From Rhynochetos jubatus (taxonomy: Eukaryota; Chordata; Aves; Eurypygiformes; Rhynochetidae): a stretch of DNA of 64,000 bases. The translations under genes and the position numbers were made by a program. Positions 25,423 to 38,600 of the stretch are shown here, in pieces (position 1 is the first letter of the stretch; each line of letters begins with the position of its first letter). Below the pieces are notes generated by a model. That model searched no databases and was not told the origin of the DNA. It worked only from the letters and a program-made list of their open reading frames with translations. The DNA is taken from positions 39,036,665 to 39,100,664 of the forward strand of contig CM050690.1 in the NCBI GenBank assembly GCA_027574665.1, given 5' to 3'.

Positions 25423-25725
25423 ATGATGCTTCTAGAAGCTGCACAAAACCAGCTGTGTTGGACAGTGTTCACCACTCTGTATTTCGGAAGAATTCCAGAC
25501 ATTAAATTCGTTGTGCTAGAAGCTGCACAAAGAGAGGAATATGCAATTCCAAATTCTGGAGACTTTATAAATGCTTTTCCTTCTGCCGTTTCGGTGTTGG
25601 GTACTTTGGTCCAGATCCTCAACAGGATGTTGGAGCAACAGGAGACTGTAGGTGGAATTTCAATCCCCAAATCAGTATACTCAGACCTCAAAACATCTGC
25701 CTGCCTGGAGGTACTTAAAGTCTGA
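25423..25725 (+). other. unassigned open frame of 100 codons in intron 2
   Basis: The frame from the first ATG (25,423) to TGA encodes about 100 residues and is unusually balanced for an intronic frame, with amphipathic stretches such as LVQILNRMLEQQ and GGISIPKSVYSDL. The motif CTAGAAGCTGCACAAA is repeated (from 25,433 and from 25,517), giving LEAAQ twice. An AG directly precedes the ATG and GAG/GTACTT at 25,710 resembles a donor, which would leave a 288-nt in-frame exon, but the acceptor lacks a pyrimidine tract. A faint by-eye likeness to the C-terminal LNxxxxAV..LV..L...Q..G.I.IP pattern of seryl-tRNA synthetases may be chance. It may be an old retrocopy, an unknown exon or chance. Confidence 0.2.
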
Positions 25726-26129
25726 AGGAGCTTCATTTTTAGAGAGAGAAGACCTTCAGGTGCAATAGTTACGCTTCCAGGCTTGCTCAGAAATGCCAGT
25801 CACTGTTGGAGCAGCATGGTACTGCTTTCCCATCTAACCCACGTTCCTCTACTTTTTTCCCCAAGCAAGTTCTCCAAATTTACTTCCCAGGCTAATATTT
25901 AACAAAATCCAGTGGCTTTTTACCTCCTCAGATTCTCTTGGTAAGGGTAATTATATATAGATCTTCCACATTCGCTGCTCACTTTATGTGCTGCCGCACT
26001 CATCACGTAAAAGTTTTGGGTGTCAAGGCCTTGTTTTAAAAGGCAGTAGTGAGCCCTCCTCACCATGTTTTGAAAGGGCATGTGTAGGTACTTATCTTGT
26101 CTAAAGCATGGGATGTGGGTGGGTGGTGG

Positions 26130-26160
26130 AAGCTGCCCTAGGGCTGCCCCTAGGCAGCTT
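26130..26160. repeat. short perfect-looking hairpin
   Basis: AAGCTGCCCTAGGG and CCCTAGGCAGCTT are inverted complements with one bulged C and a four-base loop. No tract of T follows and no function is implied by the flanks. Confidence 0.7.
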
Positions 26161-29100
26161 CTCCTCTGTTAACGATCTGGGGTTTTGTTGGGTTTATTAG
26201 CAGGAGTCAGTTTTCCACTGCCAAGGGCAGAGGTGAGAAAACAGCCCCTTCTGAGTCCTTTCCCCTTCTAAAATTGTTTCCCATAATTCAGGCATTTTGC
26301 TTTTGTAATTGTGGAGTACGATTATAACCAATTTGAACTGGTTACTGCATAATAGATATTATATTCATACTGAATAAATTCTTATAACAAAAGTGGTGTA
26401 GAAGTGGAAAGGTGTAATGGTCAGGACAGTTCTGAACACCAAAGGTACATGCCCACACTTGCCTGGTGTTTGTTGAAAGCCAGGATTTTCAACCATAGAA
26501 ATTAGAGACCTTAGGTGCACAAAGATTTTGAAAGAACTAAATCTGAAGTGGATGGTCTGGGTTGCTATTCTCTGTTGCTTATGGTTGGACATTTGTATCT
26601 TTCATGAAGATGGTGTAAGGCAATGTGGGATTTGGACATTTATCAACCTTTTACCCCTTAGATACAGACAACAAATATGCAAAACCAGTGACTACTTTCT
26701 GGTAAAGAGCAATCTATACAGTACTAGTATTACAAAATTAAAATAGCTTCCCTTGGTCCTTCTGACCAAAATTTAAAGTCTCATTTTAGTCAGCCAAACA
26801 AAGAAATACAGAGGGAAAGGAAGTCTGAATGTTTACACTGTAAAAGATCTATGTGGGATGAATGAGTATTAGAAGTGTTCTATACACAAGGTATGGAACA
26901 GATGGGAAGATGTATTAGAGGTAAGTATAAATAAACAGCAGTAATACCTATAATAATTGATTAAGACGTCTCTTATCTATTTAGCAATCTTAAGACTTAT
27001 TAATTTCTCCCCAGTCATCTACAATGTTTTACCTAACCTGCAAACTACGACTAGTGTGGTGTTACTAAAGAACGGTGTTTCCTTCACCTTAACCTACATT
27101 AGTCACATTCCATTGTATTTCAGCCAGCTCCTATTTAACCACCTTTTATTATTTAACTTAATGGCTGGTTCCATTAATCCGTGCAGCAGTAGGTGTGCTA
27201 TTGGCACAAACTATAGATTCAAATTCTTTCCTGCCACTGGCAGCTTTTTTAGAACATAAGATGACAAGATAGAGCAAAATCAGATAATTGTAATGAATTT
27301 ATTACACACAGAACAGTTGTTATTCATCATGAGATACAGGTGGTTTAGAAAAAGAAAGGTGACTGGTTTTGTAATTTTAATCCAAACCCCTTCATAAAGT
27401 ACTTCTCTTGAAAATCACAATCTTCCTTTATCAGTACAAACCATATATGTTAGCAATACTTAGCTGTGCATTTGAAAATTCTGGGCTGTCAATGAGAACT
27501 CCTTCTTGTAGAATGCTCTTGTGTCTGCAAACACAAATGTTTTAACTATTATCAATTTTCATACCAAAGTACCGAGATGGTATTCTGGTGTCCATCATAC
27601 TAGGTGCTTAGAGAACTATAGGAAATCACAATTCCCTCTCTCACTAGATCTTCATGAAAAAAAAAAATCCTGCTAGAGTACCTGGTAAGAAGAATATGAC
27701 TCATCATGTGTATAATTTTATGTATATTGATATATGCTTAGCCTTCTATATAGTAAGCATACCATCGAACTTTTCCTCATCCTCCAAGCTGTCACTGAGT
27801 TGCAGATTATTTATTACACATAGATGCTCAGGAGGTAATTTAAAGAAATAGTTTATTTCTCTACATGATCTAGCAATAGATCTCTGCAAGGATCAGTCAA
27901 TGTGGCTTCTATTAGAAGGCAGCATCTTTTGTATAATAGAATCTAAGTCAAAATTGTAGTGGTGGTGCTCTATTTTACCTTTTGGGATAACAGTCAGATC
28001 AAATGGTTTGTGTTTACTTTGGTTTTGTTGAAAATTTGTGTGTGGGAAATGCTTGCAATTGTATTGTTAAGCGGAGCTGAAGCAAACCGAAAATCCTAAA
28101 TCGGAGCAGCCTTAGGGCATACTTTTGGTAAACCAATTACATCTGACAGAAAATATATCGTAGTACATTACCATATATTTCATTATTTTGCAAGCAATAC
28201 CTGTAACTTTGAGGAAACACGGTTGCTATTTGCTGTCATTTGTGGTTTGTTGGCTTATGTGTATTCCTATCAGAAGAGGAAATTGAAATAAAAAAAAAAA
28301 ATCAGTCTTGGAAAAACAGCTGTTGCCTTGCTGGCAGTAGAGTTAAGCTTCATGGCTTGTTAGGCAATGAGAGTTTTAAGTGTTGATCGTGTACTTGTTT
28401 CTACAGCAGGTGGAGGGTTCAGAGCTCACGTTGCCTCCAAAGCAGCTTTATCTAGCGATGTAACTACTGCTCTGCCTCAGTCAACAGCGGATCACTTTGG
28501 GTAATTTTGCTGTCCCTGTCAGATACAATTTCATCAGCGCAGTTCAGAGAATAGGTACTGCTCAGTTACTGTGTTTTGCAGTATTCCATTACTATTCCGC
28601 TGTCCTCAGTATTGCTGAAGTTACATTCTTACACAAATAGCCATAAATAGCAGTGGTCTCGGGTGGCTTCTTCTGAAGTGTGTGCGAATAGGCTTAAAGG
28701 TGCATGTGCAACGATACTAACACCACTATGAAGTGCTACACTTAAGGGAAGAAATGGGTGCAAAATAGTTTATTGTTCAAGGAAGAATAAAGTTAGCAGG
28801 GAATTTCTACTGTATGCTACACTGACAAATTAATAATAAATTTTCCTCAGGAATTAATCCTGCTTTATCACCTCTTAACCGCTTACTGCTGGGAGTCTAG
28901 TCTAAAGTCAGTGGTAATACCAGTGACATTTATTGCATAACCAGCTGGTGTAAACTTTTCACCCTCTCACATTGCTGTAAAACAGCTCTAGCGGATACAG
29001 AGCACTAAGGAAAAGGCACATCTGCTGTCACTGCTTGTGCTTGGTGACCTTCAGGACATCGTTTGAGACCTGACCAGTTACGTAGACTCTTGCATGAGGG

Positions 29101-29343
29101 AGAAGGTTGAAGTTTGAAGGGTTTGTAAGGCTAGAGGATGAACGCCTCTTTTGGGATTAATCAGATGTTAATTTTTTTGCTTATACTGTGGTGCAAGCTT
29201 TTATCTAATTACTATTTAAATCCCTTTTATTGGTACCAGGCACAATCACCAAGTTATCATTTAGCTAAAATTTATGCAATCATATCTTTGAGTGGAAAAA
29301 AAGTCAGATTTTGGAACTCCAGAAATTGCTTTATCCAGGAGGA

Positions 29344-29360
29344 GGGGCGGGGGGGTGGGG
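29344..29360 (+). repeat. G-quadruplex motif
   Basis: GGGGCGGGGGGGTGGGG supplies four G3 runs with one-base loops in an otherwise AT-rich region, a strong intramolecular G4 pattern on the coding strand of SLC24A2. Confidence 0.8.
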
Positions 29361-30020
29361 AGAAATTACAAATGGTTCATATTGTTAAGTTACTTACACA
29401 CTTTTAAAGCAGTCATCTGAAGTAATTTGAATTTTGAAATTTTTTGTTTCTGTGTTATTTTATTGCTATTTAAATATTCATATTTTTCTGCTTTATTCTT
29501 AATATTGACCCTATTTATTTGCCACACTTTGTTTTAATTTAGAATGTTTCTTGGGTGGAGACATGTCCTGTTTGAAGGCTTCATCTTGGCTGGATTTTTA
29601 AATGCTGCAGCGATATAAATAATTATGAAATGCTCTGCAAAGTTTGGATTAAGAAGTGGTTATTATTTCCTCACTGTATTGAAAACCATGGAAAACGGTT
29701 AAGTTCTCCAGTTCAGTATGAGGTTTTGGCTCATATGTGTCTTTGAAGCAGGCACAGCAATACTAGTTTCTCTCCAGGAGTCACAAACAGAATACCTGTG
29801 TCTCCTCTCAAAACCAGTGGCAAAATTCCTCTGAAATTTAATCAGAGAATGATCATGGACTAAATTTCAGAGAAATATTACCATTCATTTTTGTGTTTAG
29901 TTTCTGAGAAAAAATCGCTACTTGCTGCTACTTAAAATCCTACTTTACACATTATAATGAAGTGATTTTCTAAAATTTTAGATGTCTTATTTTCAGTCTG
30001 TACTGGAACCATTTACCATT

Positions 30021-30034
30021 TGTGTGTGTGTGTG
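30021..30034. repeat. (TG)7 microsatellite
   Basis: Seven uninterrupted TG units followed by CAGG. Short and probably weakly polymorphic. Confidence 0.9.
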
Positions 30035-30172
30035 CAGGTACACCTGTGTATACAGATGCTTGCAAGCACACAGGATCATGAGTCTGAAAGGTACCACCTA
30101 GGCCATAAAAAAAGGTCGATGAGATTCCATGCAGATCCATAGGGTGTTAATTTACATGCTTCCTACATAATT

Positions 30173-30617
30173 TCATAGAATCACAGAATGGTTTGGGTTG
30201 GAAGGGACCTTAAAGATCATCCAGTTCCAACCCCCCTGGCATGGGCAGGGACTCCCTCCACTAGACCAGGTTGCTCAAAGCCTCATCCAGCCTGGCCTTG
30301 AACTTCCAGGGACGGGGCATCCACAGCTTCTCTGGGCAACCTGTGCCAGTGCCTCACCACCCTCTCTGTGATGAATTTCTTCCTGATGTCCAGTCTAAAT
30401 CTGCCCTCTTTCAATTTAAACATGTCACTACAGGTCCTTGAAAAACATCCCCCCACCCAGCTTCCTTGTAGGCCCCTTCAGGTACTGGAAGGTGCTATAA
30501 GGTCTCCCCAGAGCCTTCTCTTCTCCAGGCTGAACAACCCCGAATCTCTCGGCCTTTCGTCACGGGAGAGGTGGTCCAGCCCTCTGATCATTTCACCTGT
30601 CCTCTGCCTAGTAACCC
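30173..30617 (-). mobile_element. CR1 LINE 3' end (minus strand)
   Basis: Begins with the CR1 terminal octamers (TCATAGAATCACAGAATGG) and continues through the reverse complement of FKARLDEAL-like, HW.RLPREAV-like and [10 protein letters not shown]-like ORF2 C-terminal codons. It is 5'-truncated near the EDRL/LFSLEKRR region, as is usual for CR1. An indel near 30,423 (loss of part of the LTG-like region) breaks the frame. Confidence 0.92.
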
Positions 30618-32659
30618 ATTTCCATAAGACTTAAATATTTTAAATTTCTGAGCAGCACATTTCTCATAGGTTTTTTACAGATTAACTGTTTGGAGAAATA
30701 TGTCTGTGTTTTCCCCTTAAATCTGGACTCCTTCCAAGCAACAAATTGCTCCTGCCTGAAGCCGAGGACATGACGTACTGAGCTATTGACATATTTTATT
30801 ACACCTTAATATATCATATTAGTAATTCCTGCTATCCTGTGCCTCTATAGGGAGAGAAACAGGAGGTCTGCATCACTGGAGAGGGATGATTTCTCGTTTT
30901 CCAGTGAGGTAATCAGGATTTGATTCTATCATGGGAATGGCCCAGGGCACTATTCTTTACTACACGACATTTCGTGCGAAGAAAAGGCCATTTCTTGTTC
31001 AGACGAAAGGCCAACTGTTGAAATTACGGTAACTAAAATTTGTTACATAAGCAAAAAATGTGCAGTAAGTTGGGTTGTGAATTTTAAGTATTACTTTCTT
31101 CACTTAAAGTGTCTACCTAGAAAGCGTAAATTGTCTTAAGCAAAGGAATAGAAAAGTAGCCCATACTCTCATTATTTGCAAGTATGTTGGTACATAGATT
31201 TGTGAATATATTAGCAATTATTTGAAAATATTAGTACTGCAAATCAGTATTTTAAAATACATTAGCATTGAAATGACTTACTGAATTATTTGGATAACTT
31301 GCTTTGTCCATTGTTTGCTTGTAAGCAATTTCCTAAGGGTATTTAGAATATAATATATAGTATATATATTTAGCCTCAAAAAAACATGAAACCTCTTCTT
31401 TCATGTTAAGGGCCATGGGAAGTAAATGTTGATTTGTAATCTCGTATGTGGACATGCATAAAGAAATACAGACTCTCATCTTAAAATAACAGCAATAAGC
31501 TCAGTAACAGGCGTAGACTGAATTGCAAACTCATGCCTTCGTTTTGGATTTAAGGGTTGAGATGTGGCTCTCTCTTTCATTTAATCTTCTTAGAAACCCG
31601 TGGATTTCAAGCTCTGTAGAACGTTTCACAGTGTGCTGTAGGAAGGTTTATTTCTGCTTGCTTGATTGGATTACTGTGTGCAAGAAAAACATGGTCAGCA
31701 TATTGGCGGCAAAATGGTTTTGAGGCAAGGCAGAACGCGTGGCATGTGAGGGAAGGGCGGTAGATAGGGCAGTGGTAAGGCTTGGTGGAAACTGGCAAAC
31801 AAACTGGATACTGTATATGAGGCTCTCATTTCGTGACGTGCTATTTTTGAGGCATCTTGGTGAGCCTAATCTTGTTAGCCATTTTTGCCAAAGTTTTAAA
31901 TGTTAGTAGATTTCCTGATTAAGAATACTTCCCATCATTAACATTATTGTCCATCATTAAAAATATTAGGAGAAATAGTAGGGGGAAAAAAGTGAACTTG
32001 GACTTGAACAAACCTGTTAGGTGTAGGTTTTTATAATTCCAATAATATTTGCATGCGTGTGTGAGGGAAAACACAGCACAGGTAGGTTTGAAGTTGATGG
32101 CAAATTTTGCTGTTGACTTTGATGAAAGTAAAATTAAGCCCAGAAGTCAGGACATTGAAAATTATGATCTTGCTACTTCTCTGATTTCTCTGTGCCACTG
32201 TATAATTCCAAGTCTCTGAGCTGCTCTCCTTCCATATTAAATCACCCCTAGCAAACAAATGAAGCAATTTCTTTTGGCCTAAGAGCAAGCAAAAGAGGCT
32301 TTATCAGCTTTCTGTGCCCTTGCACTTACACTGGTAAAGGGCACTCAGTGTTTCACAGCCTGATCTGTCCTGTCATATGGGTAGTTTTTGGATTATTGAC
32401 AAATCTCAAAGCAATTTTTATATGGTGGGCTCATAATAGTCTAGTCTTTAAGTGGCAAAACCACAAGATCTGGAGCAGTTTTCTTCATTTCATTCTGCTG
32501 TGTCTGATTTGAAGGAAGAAAAACAACATCACAGAACAGCACAAAACAGAAAAGTTTTTAAAGCAGATTTATTAGCAGCCAAGAATGGTATTTTGGGAAA
32601 TGAAAATATTCTGATAAAACAAATAGTGCTAAGGGGAATTTCCTGGGTTTGCCTTTAAA

Positions 32660-33297
32660 GTAATGGTGGCCTTCTAGGATGGGGTTACAACGTCGACAGA
32701 TAAGGGAAGAGCAACTGATGTCATCTACCTGGACCTGTGCAAAGCATCTGACACCCTTCCGCATGACATACTTGTCGCTAAACTGGAGAGTCATGGATTT
32801 GACGGATGGACCACTCGGTGGATAAGGAACTGACTTGATAGCCGCGCTCAGAGAGTTGTGGTCAATGACTTGATGTCTGAATGGAGGCCAGTGATGAGCA
32901 GCATTCCACAGGGGTCGGTGTTGTGACCGGTACTGTTTAACATCTTTGTCGGTGACATGGATGATGGGATCAAGTGCACCCTCAGTAAGTTTGCCGATGA
33001 CACCAAGCTGTGTGGTGCAGTCGACACGCTGGAGGGAAGGGATGCCATCCAGAGGGACCTGGGCAGGCTGGAGAGGTGGGCCACTGCCAACCTCATGGAG
33101 TTCAACAAGGCCAAGCGCAAGGTCCTGCCCATGGGTCAGGGCAATCCCAAACACAAGTACAGGCTGGGTGGAGAATGGATTGAGAGCAGCCCAGAGGAGA
33201 AGGACTTGGGAGTAATAGTAAATGAAAAGCTGGACATGAGCCATCACTGGCAGCCCAGAAAGCCAGCTGTATCCTGGGCTGTATCAGGAGTAGTGTG
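32660..33297 (+). mobile_element. CR1 LINE fragment, reverse-transcriptase core
   Basis: Plus-strand ORF2 piece: [21 protein letters not shown], then [36 protein letters not shown] with the catalytic FADD, and [21 protein letters not shown] codons at about 32,832 and 32,926 and loss of both ends show it is inactive. The last segment from 32,957 remains open for 113 codons. It lies in the same sense as SLC24A2. Confidence 0.93.
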
Positions 33298-34438
33298 ATT
33301 CTGAGTAAAATAGTATTCATATTTACTATTTAAAATGTATGTATTGAGGCTATTGTTATGTGACTGTCTAGCTGTAGGTCTGAAAAGCAAGCTTAAATAT
33401 GAAATCTGGTAACTATACTTGCAACTGCATAGATACTTTGTTTTCTTATTTAATACACATTCTTAGAGAAGGATTAACTTTTGTGTGAATATCTTAACAG
33501 AAACTGGCTGACAAATTTTGGCTTCACAAGGCTCTGTATATGAGGCCCTCAAAGTAGCTCAAATTGCTGCATACTTGCTGTCTTTTCTCAGACCCCTCAT
33601 CCCTGGAAACCACTGCTGCCTTCATTATTTTTAGGGTTCCATCTCTTTAAGGGGAGTAATTTCTGAAATGTAGGGAAAAACACTGCTCTACAGTTAGTTA
33701 ATTAGTACAAAGGGCATGATACAGTGGAAGAGAACTCTTCTCTGTAAATAACAGAAAAACAGTATGCAAAAATAAAAAGGCAGACTAACTTATTTTCATG
33801 CTTAGTTGATCTGCATTCAAAATTGGCAATGAGAAGTTCAAGACTTAGACACTTGCAGAATCCAGCTCTTGGCCCCAGATTCACCTGACTCAGCTGTGGT
33901 GCCTGACCTATGAATATAGTCTCCTCAGATTACTGGTGTGGTCAGTACAGAGACTTTGGCATTTTTAAAGTGTGATTTGGATCTTTATTATAAGGATTAA
34001 TCCTCCTCTGACCTGATATTGTGCAAAATTTGTCTGGCCATCACCTATGGCAACCGGTTAGTAAAATGTGAAAAGCCTTCTCCTGTGCTTTTATTGCAAT
34101 ATATTGTGGTGTTATAATTTCTGTTTTTCTTAGAAAAGGCATCAGGTTGTGGTGAAGGTGACAACCTGACGCAATTTTGCACAGGGTCACCTTTGAGATA
34201 TGGGTGATTGAAAATTACTGGGTTTGCTCTGCTACTAAGCAAAATAAAATGCTTATTTAGGTGTTAATCAAGTCTGTGAACATTTCATTTGCTCCCTTGG
34301 TACTCGTGTCAGTATGTAGATATCATATGTAGTTCCAGAGAGGTGCATGTTGCAAATAAGCTCTTAAGTGAGTCTTAATGTTATTCATAGAAAAGCCACT
34401 GGCACTGCAGCCACAGATACTATTAACATATGTGATTC

Positions 34439-34653
34439 ACAGAAGATTTTTCTTCCCAGAGAGGGTGGTGAGGCACTGGAACAGGTTGCCCAGAGAAGCT
34501 GTGGATGTCCCATCCCTGGCTGCCTTCAAGGCCAGGCTGGATGAGGCTTTGAGCAACCTGGTCTAGCGGAGGGTGTCCCTGCCCATGGTAGGGGAGTTGG
34601 AACTCGATGGTCTTTAAGGTCCTTTCCAACCCAAAACAGTCTGTGATTTTGTT
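34439..34653 (+). mobile_element. CR1 LINE 3' end (plus strand)
   Basis: Encodes the last ORF2 residues ([20 protein letters not shown], then [18 protein letters not shown]) followed by the CR1 3' tail with GGTCTTTAAGGTCC and the terminal TCTGTGATTTT octamer remnant. It is severely 5'-truncated. Confidence 0.93.
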
Positions 34654-35365
34654 TATAAGATGAGGTATAATTTCAACTTTCAGGGAATTACAGTATTGAT
34701 TGAGTTAACTAATTAACACATTTTTTAATTAAGTAAGTTTTCATTAGCCTTCAGGGGGAATGACTGAATACTTACAATGAATGAATTAAATTGTATACAG
34801 CTCCTAAGATAACAAGGAAAGTCTTGTTAGGATTCTCCAGCTTCTAAAGAAAAAACGGAATTTTTCTAAAGATTTTTCTAAAGAAAAACCATGAAAATTC
34901 AGATTATATTGTTCTTGCTCCATCTGCTTTTCACTGCCTTTGGAATTTTGTTCTTCACAATTAAATGCTAATTGTTTTCAAATATTTTCCAATACAGTGA
35001 GGAAATAGAGCCTGCCGTGAGGAATCGTATTTGCACACAGTCCCCTAACTAAAGGAAATTGGGTTGCAGACATGGCTAATTGAGACTTGTTGGTTGAGTG
35101 GGCAAGTTATTTCTTTCACGCTGTCCCATCTGACTTGTAAAATCATATGCCTGCCTTATTCCTTTGTGAAAAAAATCCTGGATGTCCTTGGATGTCACCC
35201 CATTAAAGTAATCAGTGCTACGTCATCTGTGTGTAGCGAGAAGACAGTTGCATTTCACTCATGAAATGTAGGCCATCATCTGTTTATTCCTGTTGCAGTG
35301 TGTTCTGACCATCACCCTTTTTTGACATTATCAGTGAATTGTCAAAGTAACAACTAGCATCAGGG

Positions 35366-35648
35366 CATGTAGGGTAGTGATAGGACAAGGGGTAATGTGT
35401 TTAAATTGAAAGCGGGGAGATTTAGATTAGATATCAGAAAAAATTCTTCACGGAGAGGGTGGTGAAGCACAGTAACAGGTTGCCTAGAGAAGCTGTAGAT
35501 GCCCCATCCCTGGAAGTGTCCAAGGCCAGGCTGGATGAGTCTTTGAGCAACCTGGTCTAGTGGAGGGTGTCCCTGCCCATAGCAGGGGGATTGGAACTAG
35601 ATGGTCTTCAAGGTCCCTTCCAACCCAAACCATCCTGTGATTCTATGA
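35366..35648 (+). mobile_element. CR1 LINE 3' end (plus strand)
   Basis: Starts near GTGATAGGACAAGGGGTAAT (the DRTRGN-encoding region), passes through FRLDIRKN-like and HGEGGEA-like codons and ends with CCATCCTGTGATTCTATGATC, the CR1 terminal octamers. Frame breaks are present in the RVV..HW region. Confidence 0.92.
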
Positions 35649-38600
35649 TCTTGTATCAGTATAAAGATGTAAGAATAAGGCATAAGCATAGGAAATCTAT
35701 AAAGAGAAACAGGTTATTTTTTTAAAAGGGAAAATTCCTCCCATTACGTTGAAGATTTGGTGCCATCCCTCATTCTTATGCATGTGTTAGTTATTTCATA
35801 TTAGCCACAGATTTTGTACCATACATACCACTGGCCATTTGCCATGGAAAACCTGAAAAGTACCTTTGTTGGGCACCCCTCTGAGACCTGAGTACATTAT
35901 TCCTGGGTGTTAGGGGTGGGTGTGGAGGACTGGCCAATGCCAAGCCAGTCCTCCCTGACATCTTCTAGGGCCAACATTGGTTGCAGTTTGTTCACCAGGC
36001 CACTTACAGAAAAGAGAGTAGGCAAAAAACCAGCAGGCTTTGGACAAGAAGCTGTGACTTCGCCTGTTTTCCTAATTTGTTGACATTTCTGTTCTGATGT
36101 GTCAGGTTTGCCAGATGCTGTTGGGGGCTGAGATTGTTGCCTCACTGTTTCCTGAAGTGTGGGCCAAGAAACCCTTTCTGGCAGCCCACGAAAGACCACA
36201 TTGCAAATGCTTCCTGACGCCCAGAGCTTGAGAAGAATCTGTTCTTTCGTCTCCAAACATCAGCCAGGGATTGCATATTGCAGAGAGCTGATCAACTGCA
36301 TGGGGCTGGCATTCTGTTTGCAATAGATGGATACTACCATTGTTGGGTTTTCAATAGATTTAGAGTGCTAGAAGAACTTTATGTAATTGCACCATACTCT
36401 TTGCAGAAAGCGATGACCATTGTTTGGCAGTAAACATTGTGGAAAAGTGAAGCAGTGTTCCCTAATTCTTGATGACATCCTGTACCTTGATGACTTTTTG
36501 TACTGGAAGGGAGCTATATTGCCCAATATTAACCCTTCTAGCAAGGAGAACCTTGCTGGAAATCTGGTTTTTCTAGTTTTGAGAAAAACAAAACTATTAC
36601 CATAGGATGTATGCTATGTTTCTAATGTAAGAAGCTTTCTTAAGTTCATGAAGGTACAGGGGATGACTATAAAGGTCAGTGTTGAACAGAACTGCTCATT
36701 TCTGTGAGCAGTAATATATACAGAATGTATCTGTGATTATTAATTTTACTTTTGGTCAAATGCAGCACTGTTTCTTGTGGAAAAAATCTGCTGCCTTGTT
36801 CAGTGTGCTTCCAAAATGTGGTGCCACTGTAGACAAAGTTGCATGTCCACTGGGTGTATTTATTCCATGTAAAATACATAAAAGATTAAAAATGAAATAG
36901 AGGAGAAATGTTTTTCATGTGATTGAACTTTGTGTAGTGACTGCTGGCAGTGCTCCCCTGGGCCTGTAGTGGCAGTTTAGTTGGGTTTGATTAGTTTCAT
37001 GTGAGTATTGTATATCCAGGCCAGCATGAACCCTCCAAACTGTAACTTAGGAGAAAAAAGTTTAATTGAGTTCAGAAGGTAAGATGAGATGCAATGCTGA
37101 AGAGTTGGGCTCCTTATCAGCAGAAGCAGTTGTGGTTTTGGTGTTTTCCAATATTTTTCTTTGGCAAGGTTGTTAGCATTTTCAAAGCAGCATGTATGCC
37201 TATGATACACTCATAAACTTCTTCTATTAATGCTGCTATCACATGTATCCCAGTCAAGATAGAGAAGGAGTGACTGTGGTTTTTTAGAGGCAGATCCAGT
37301 CAACCATGTGTGGTTTGAGACTTTTTGTGACAGTTGGCCATTTCTATCACATACTTAAAAGTTCATGGCCTGATGTTTTTGAGTTGTTCAGAGTATAAGA
37401 TATAGTTCACCAAAAAATATATATAGTGGAATCTGTGGAAAGCAAAATAATAATTTACTGAGTCTATTCCTTTGTCCTGTGAGTCAGGAAAAAAACCTGA
37501 TATGCAGCTTATATAAGGTTTCAACAAAACTGTATCTGAACAAATCCAAAAGAACCCTACAACCTTAAGCATTAGAAAGTCTAAATTACTATTCTAAATT
37601 ACTCTTCTAACACTCTATGGAATTAATTATGACTCACATATCAGTGGATCACAAATTAGTAGCCACAGAAATGAGCAATGGTTTCCTATTACAAAATATA
37701 CATATGGAGAGTTGCTCAAGCCATTTATGTGTCATGTCAATTAGGAGTCTTGAGGTTAATATTTTTGCTCATGTTGTTAAAAGGAGAGCTGAGGACAATC
37801 AAGAGAGAGGTTCAAATGTCAGCTTTTACTGTCATATATCAGTGTTTTGCTGATAGGTGTGCATATGCATTTTAATTGGGTCCAAGATGCGGCTTGGATA
37901 TGCTGGCTCTCTGTTAGTGTAATTGAGAAAAGTACATATTTACAGTATGCCTAGGGCATTTAATCTCTGTATAATGAGAGCAGAGGGTTTCTTCTTCCCA
38001 AAGAGGAGAAATCAGCATAGCCAAATGTGTGTGCTTTCCTGCTGTGATGTGTTCCCATTACAGATACATGTTAGTCCTTGAGCGGAGAGAGAGACATAAA
38101 TAACAAAAGAACAGTCCCTTCCACTTTTTATGTCTGTATTTAAATCTGTGAAAGAGCATCAGGTTCTCAGAGGACAGCTTCTCTGGAAAAATTTGTTAAG
38201 GTTGCAGAGGCTAAAACAGAGATGGTACTCATCACACTTGCCCCCAAATAAATGTAGTGCTAAAGTAACAGTACTACCAGTTCTTCCACATTTAAAAGCT
38301 TTATGTGTGTATTAAGAGACTGAAATCAGAAAGACAATGTGTAATAGTGCCATCTGGTGACCTTGTTTTGGATCATGGAGTGAAAAAATGTGATTCAACA
38401 CAAGACATTTCACTTAGAAACACAAAAACCCTTAAACTTATATTTTTTTAGATTCAAACTCCCTCTAAGTTCAGAGAACTTATCAAGAGAAGATGGTTTT
38501 TCAGCCCATTAGAGATAGCTGAGGGTATGCTGCTTCAGCATGGGTATAAAATGCTGGAAGGTGTTTGTTTCGCTAGTGATGCTGACATTGCAAAAATAGA

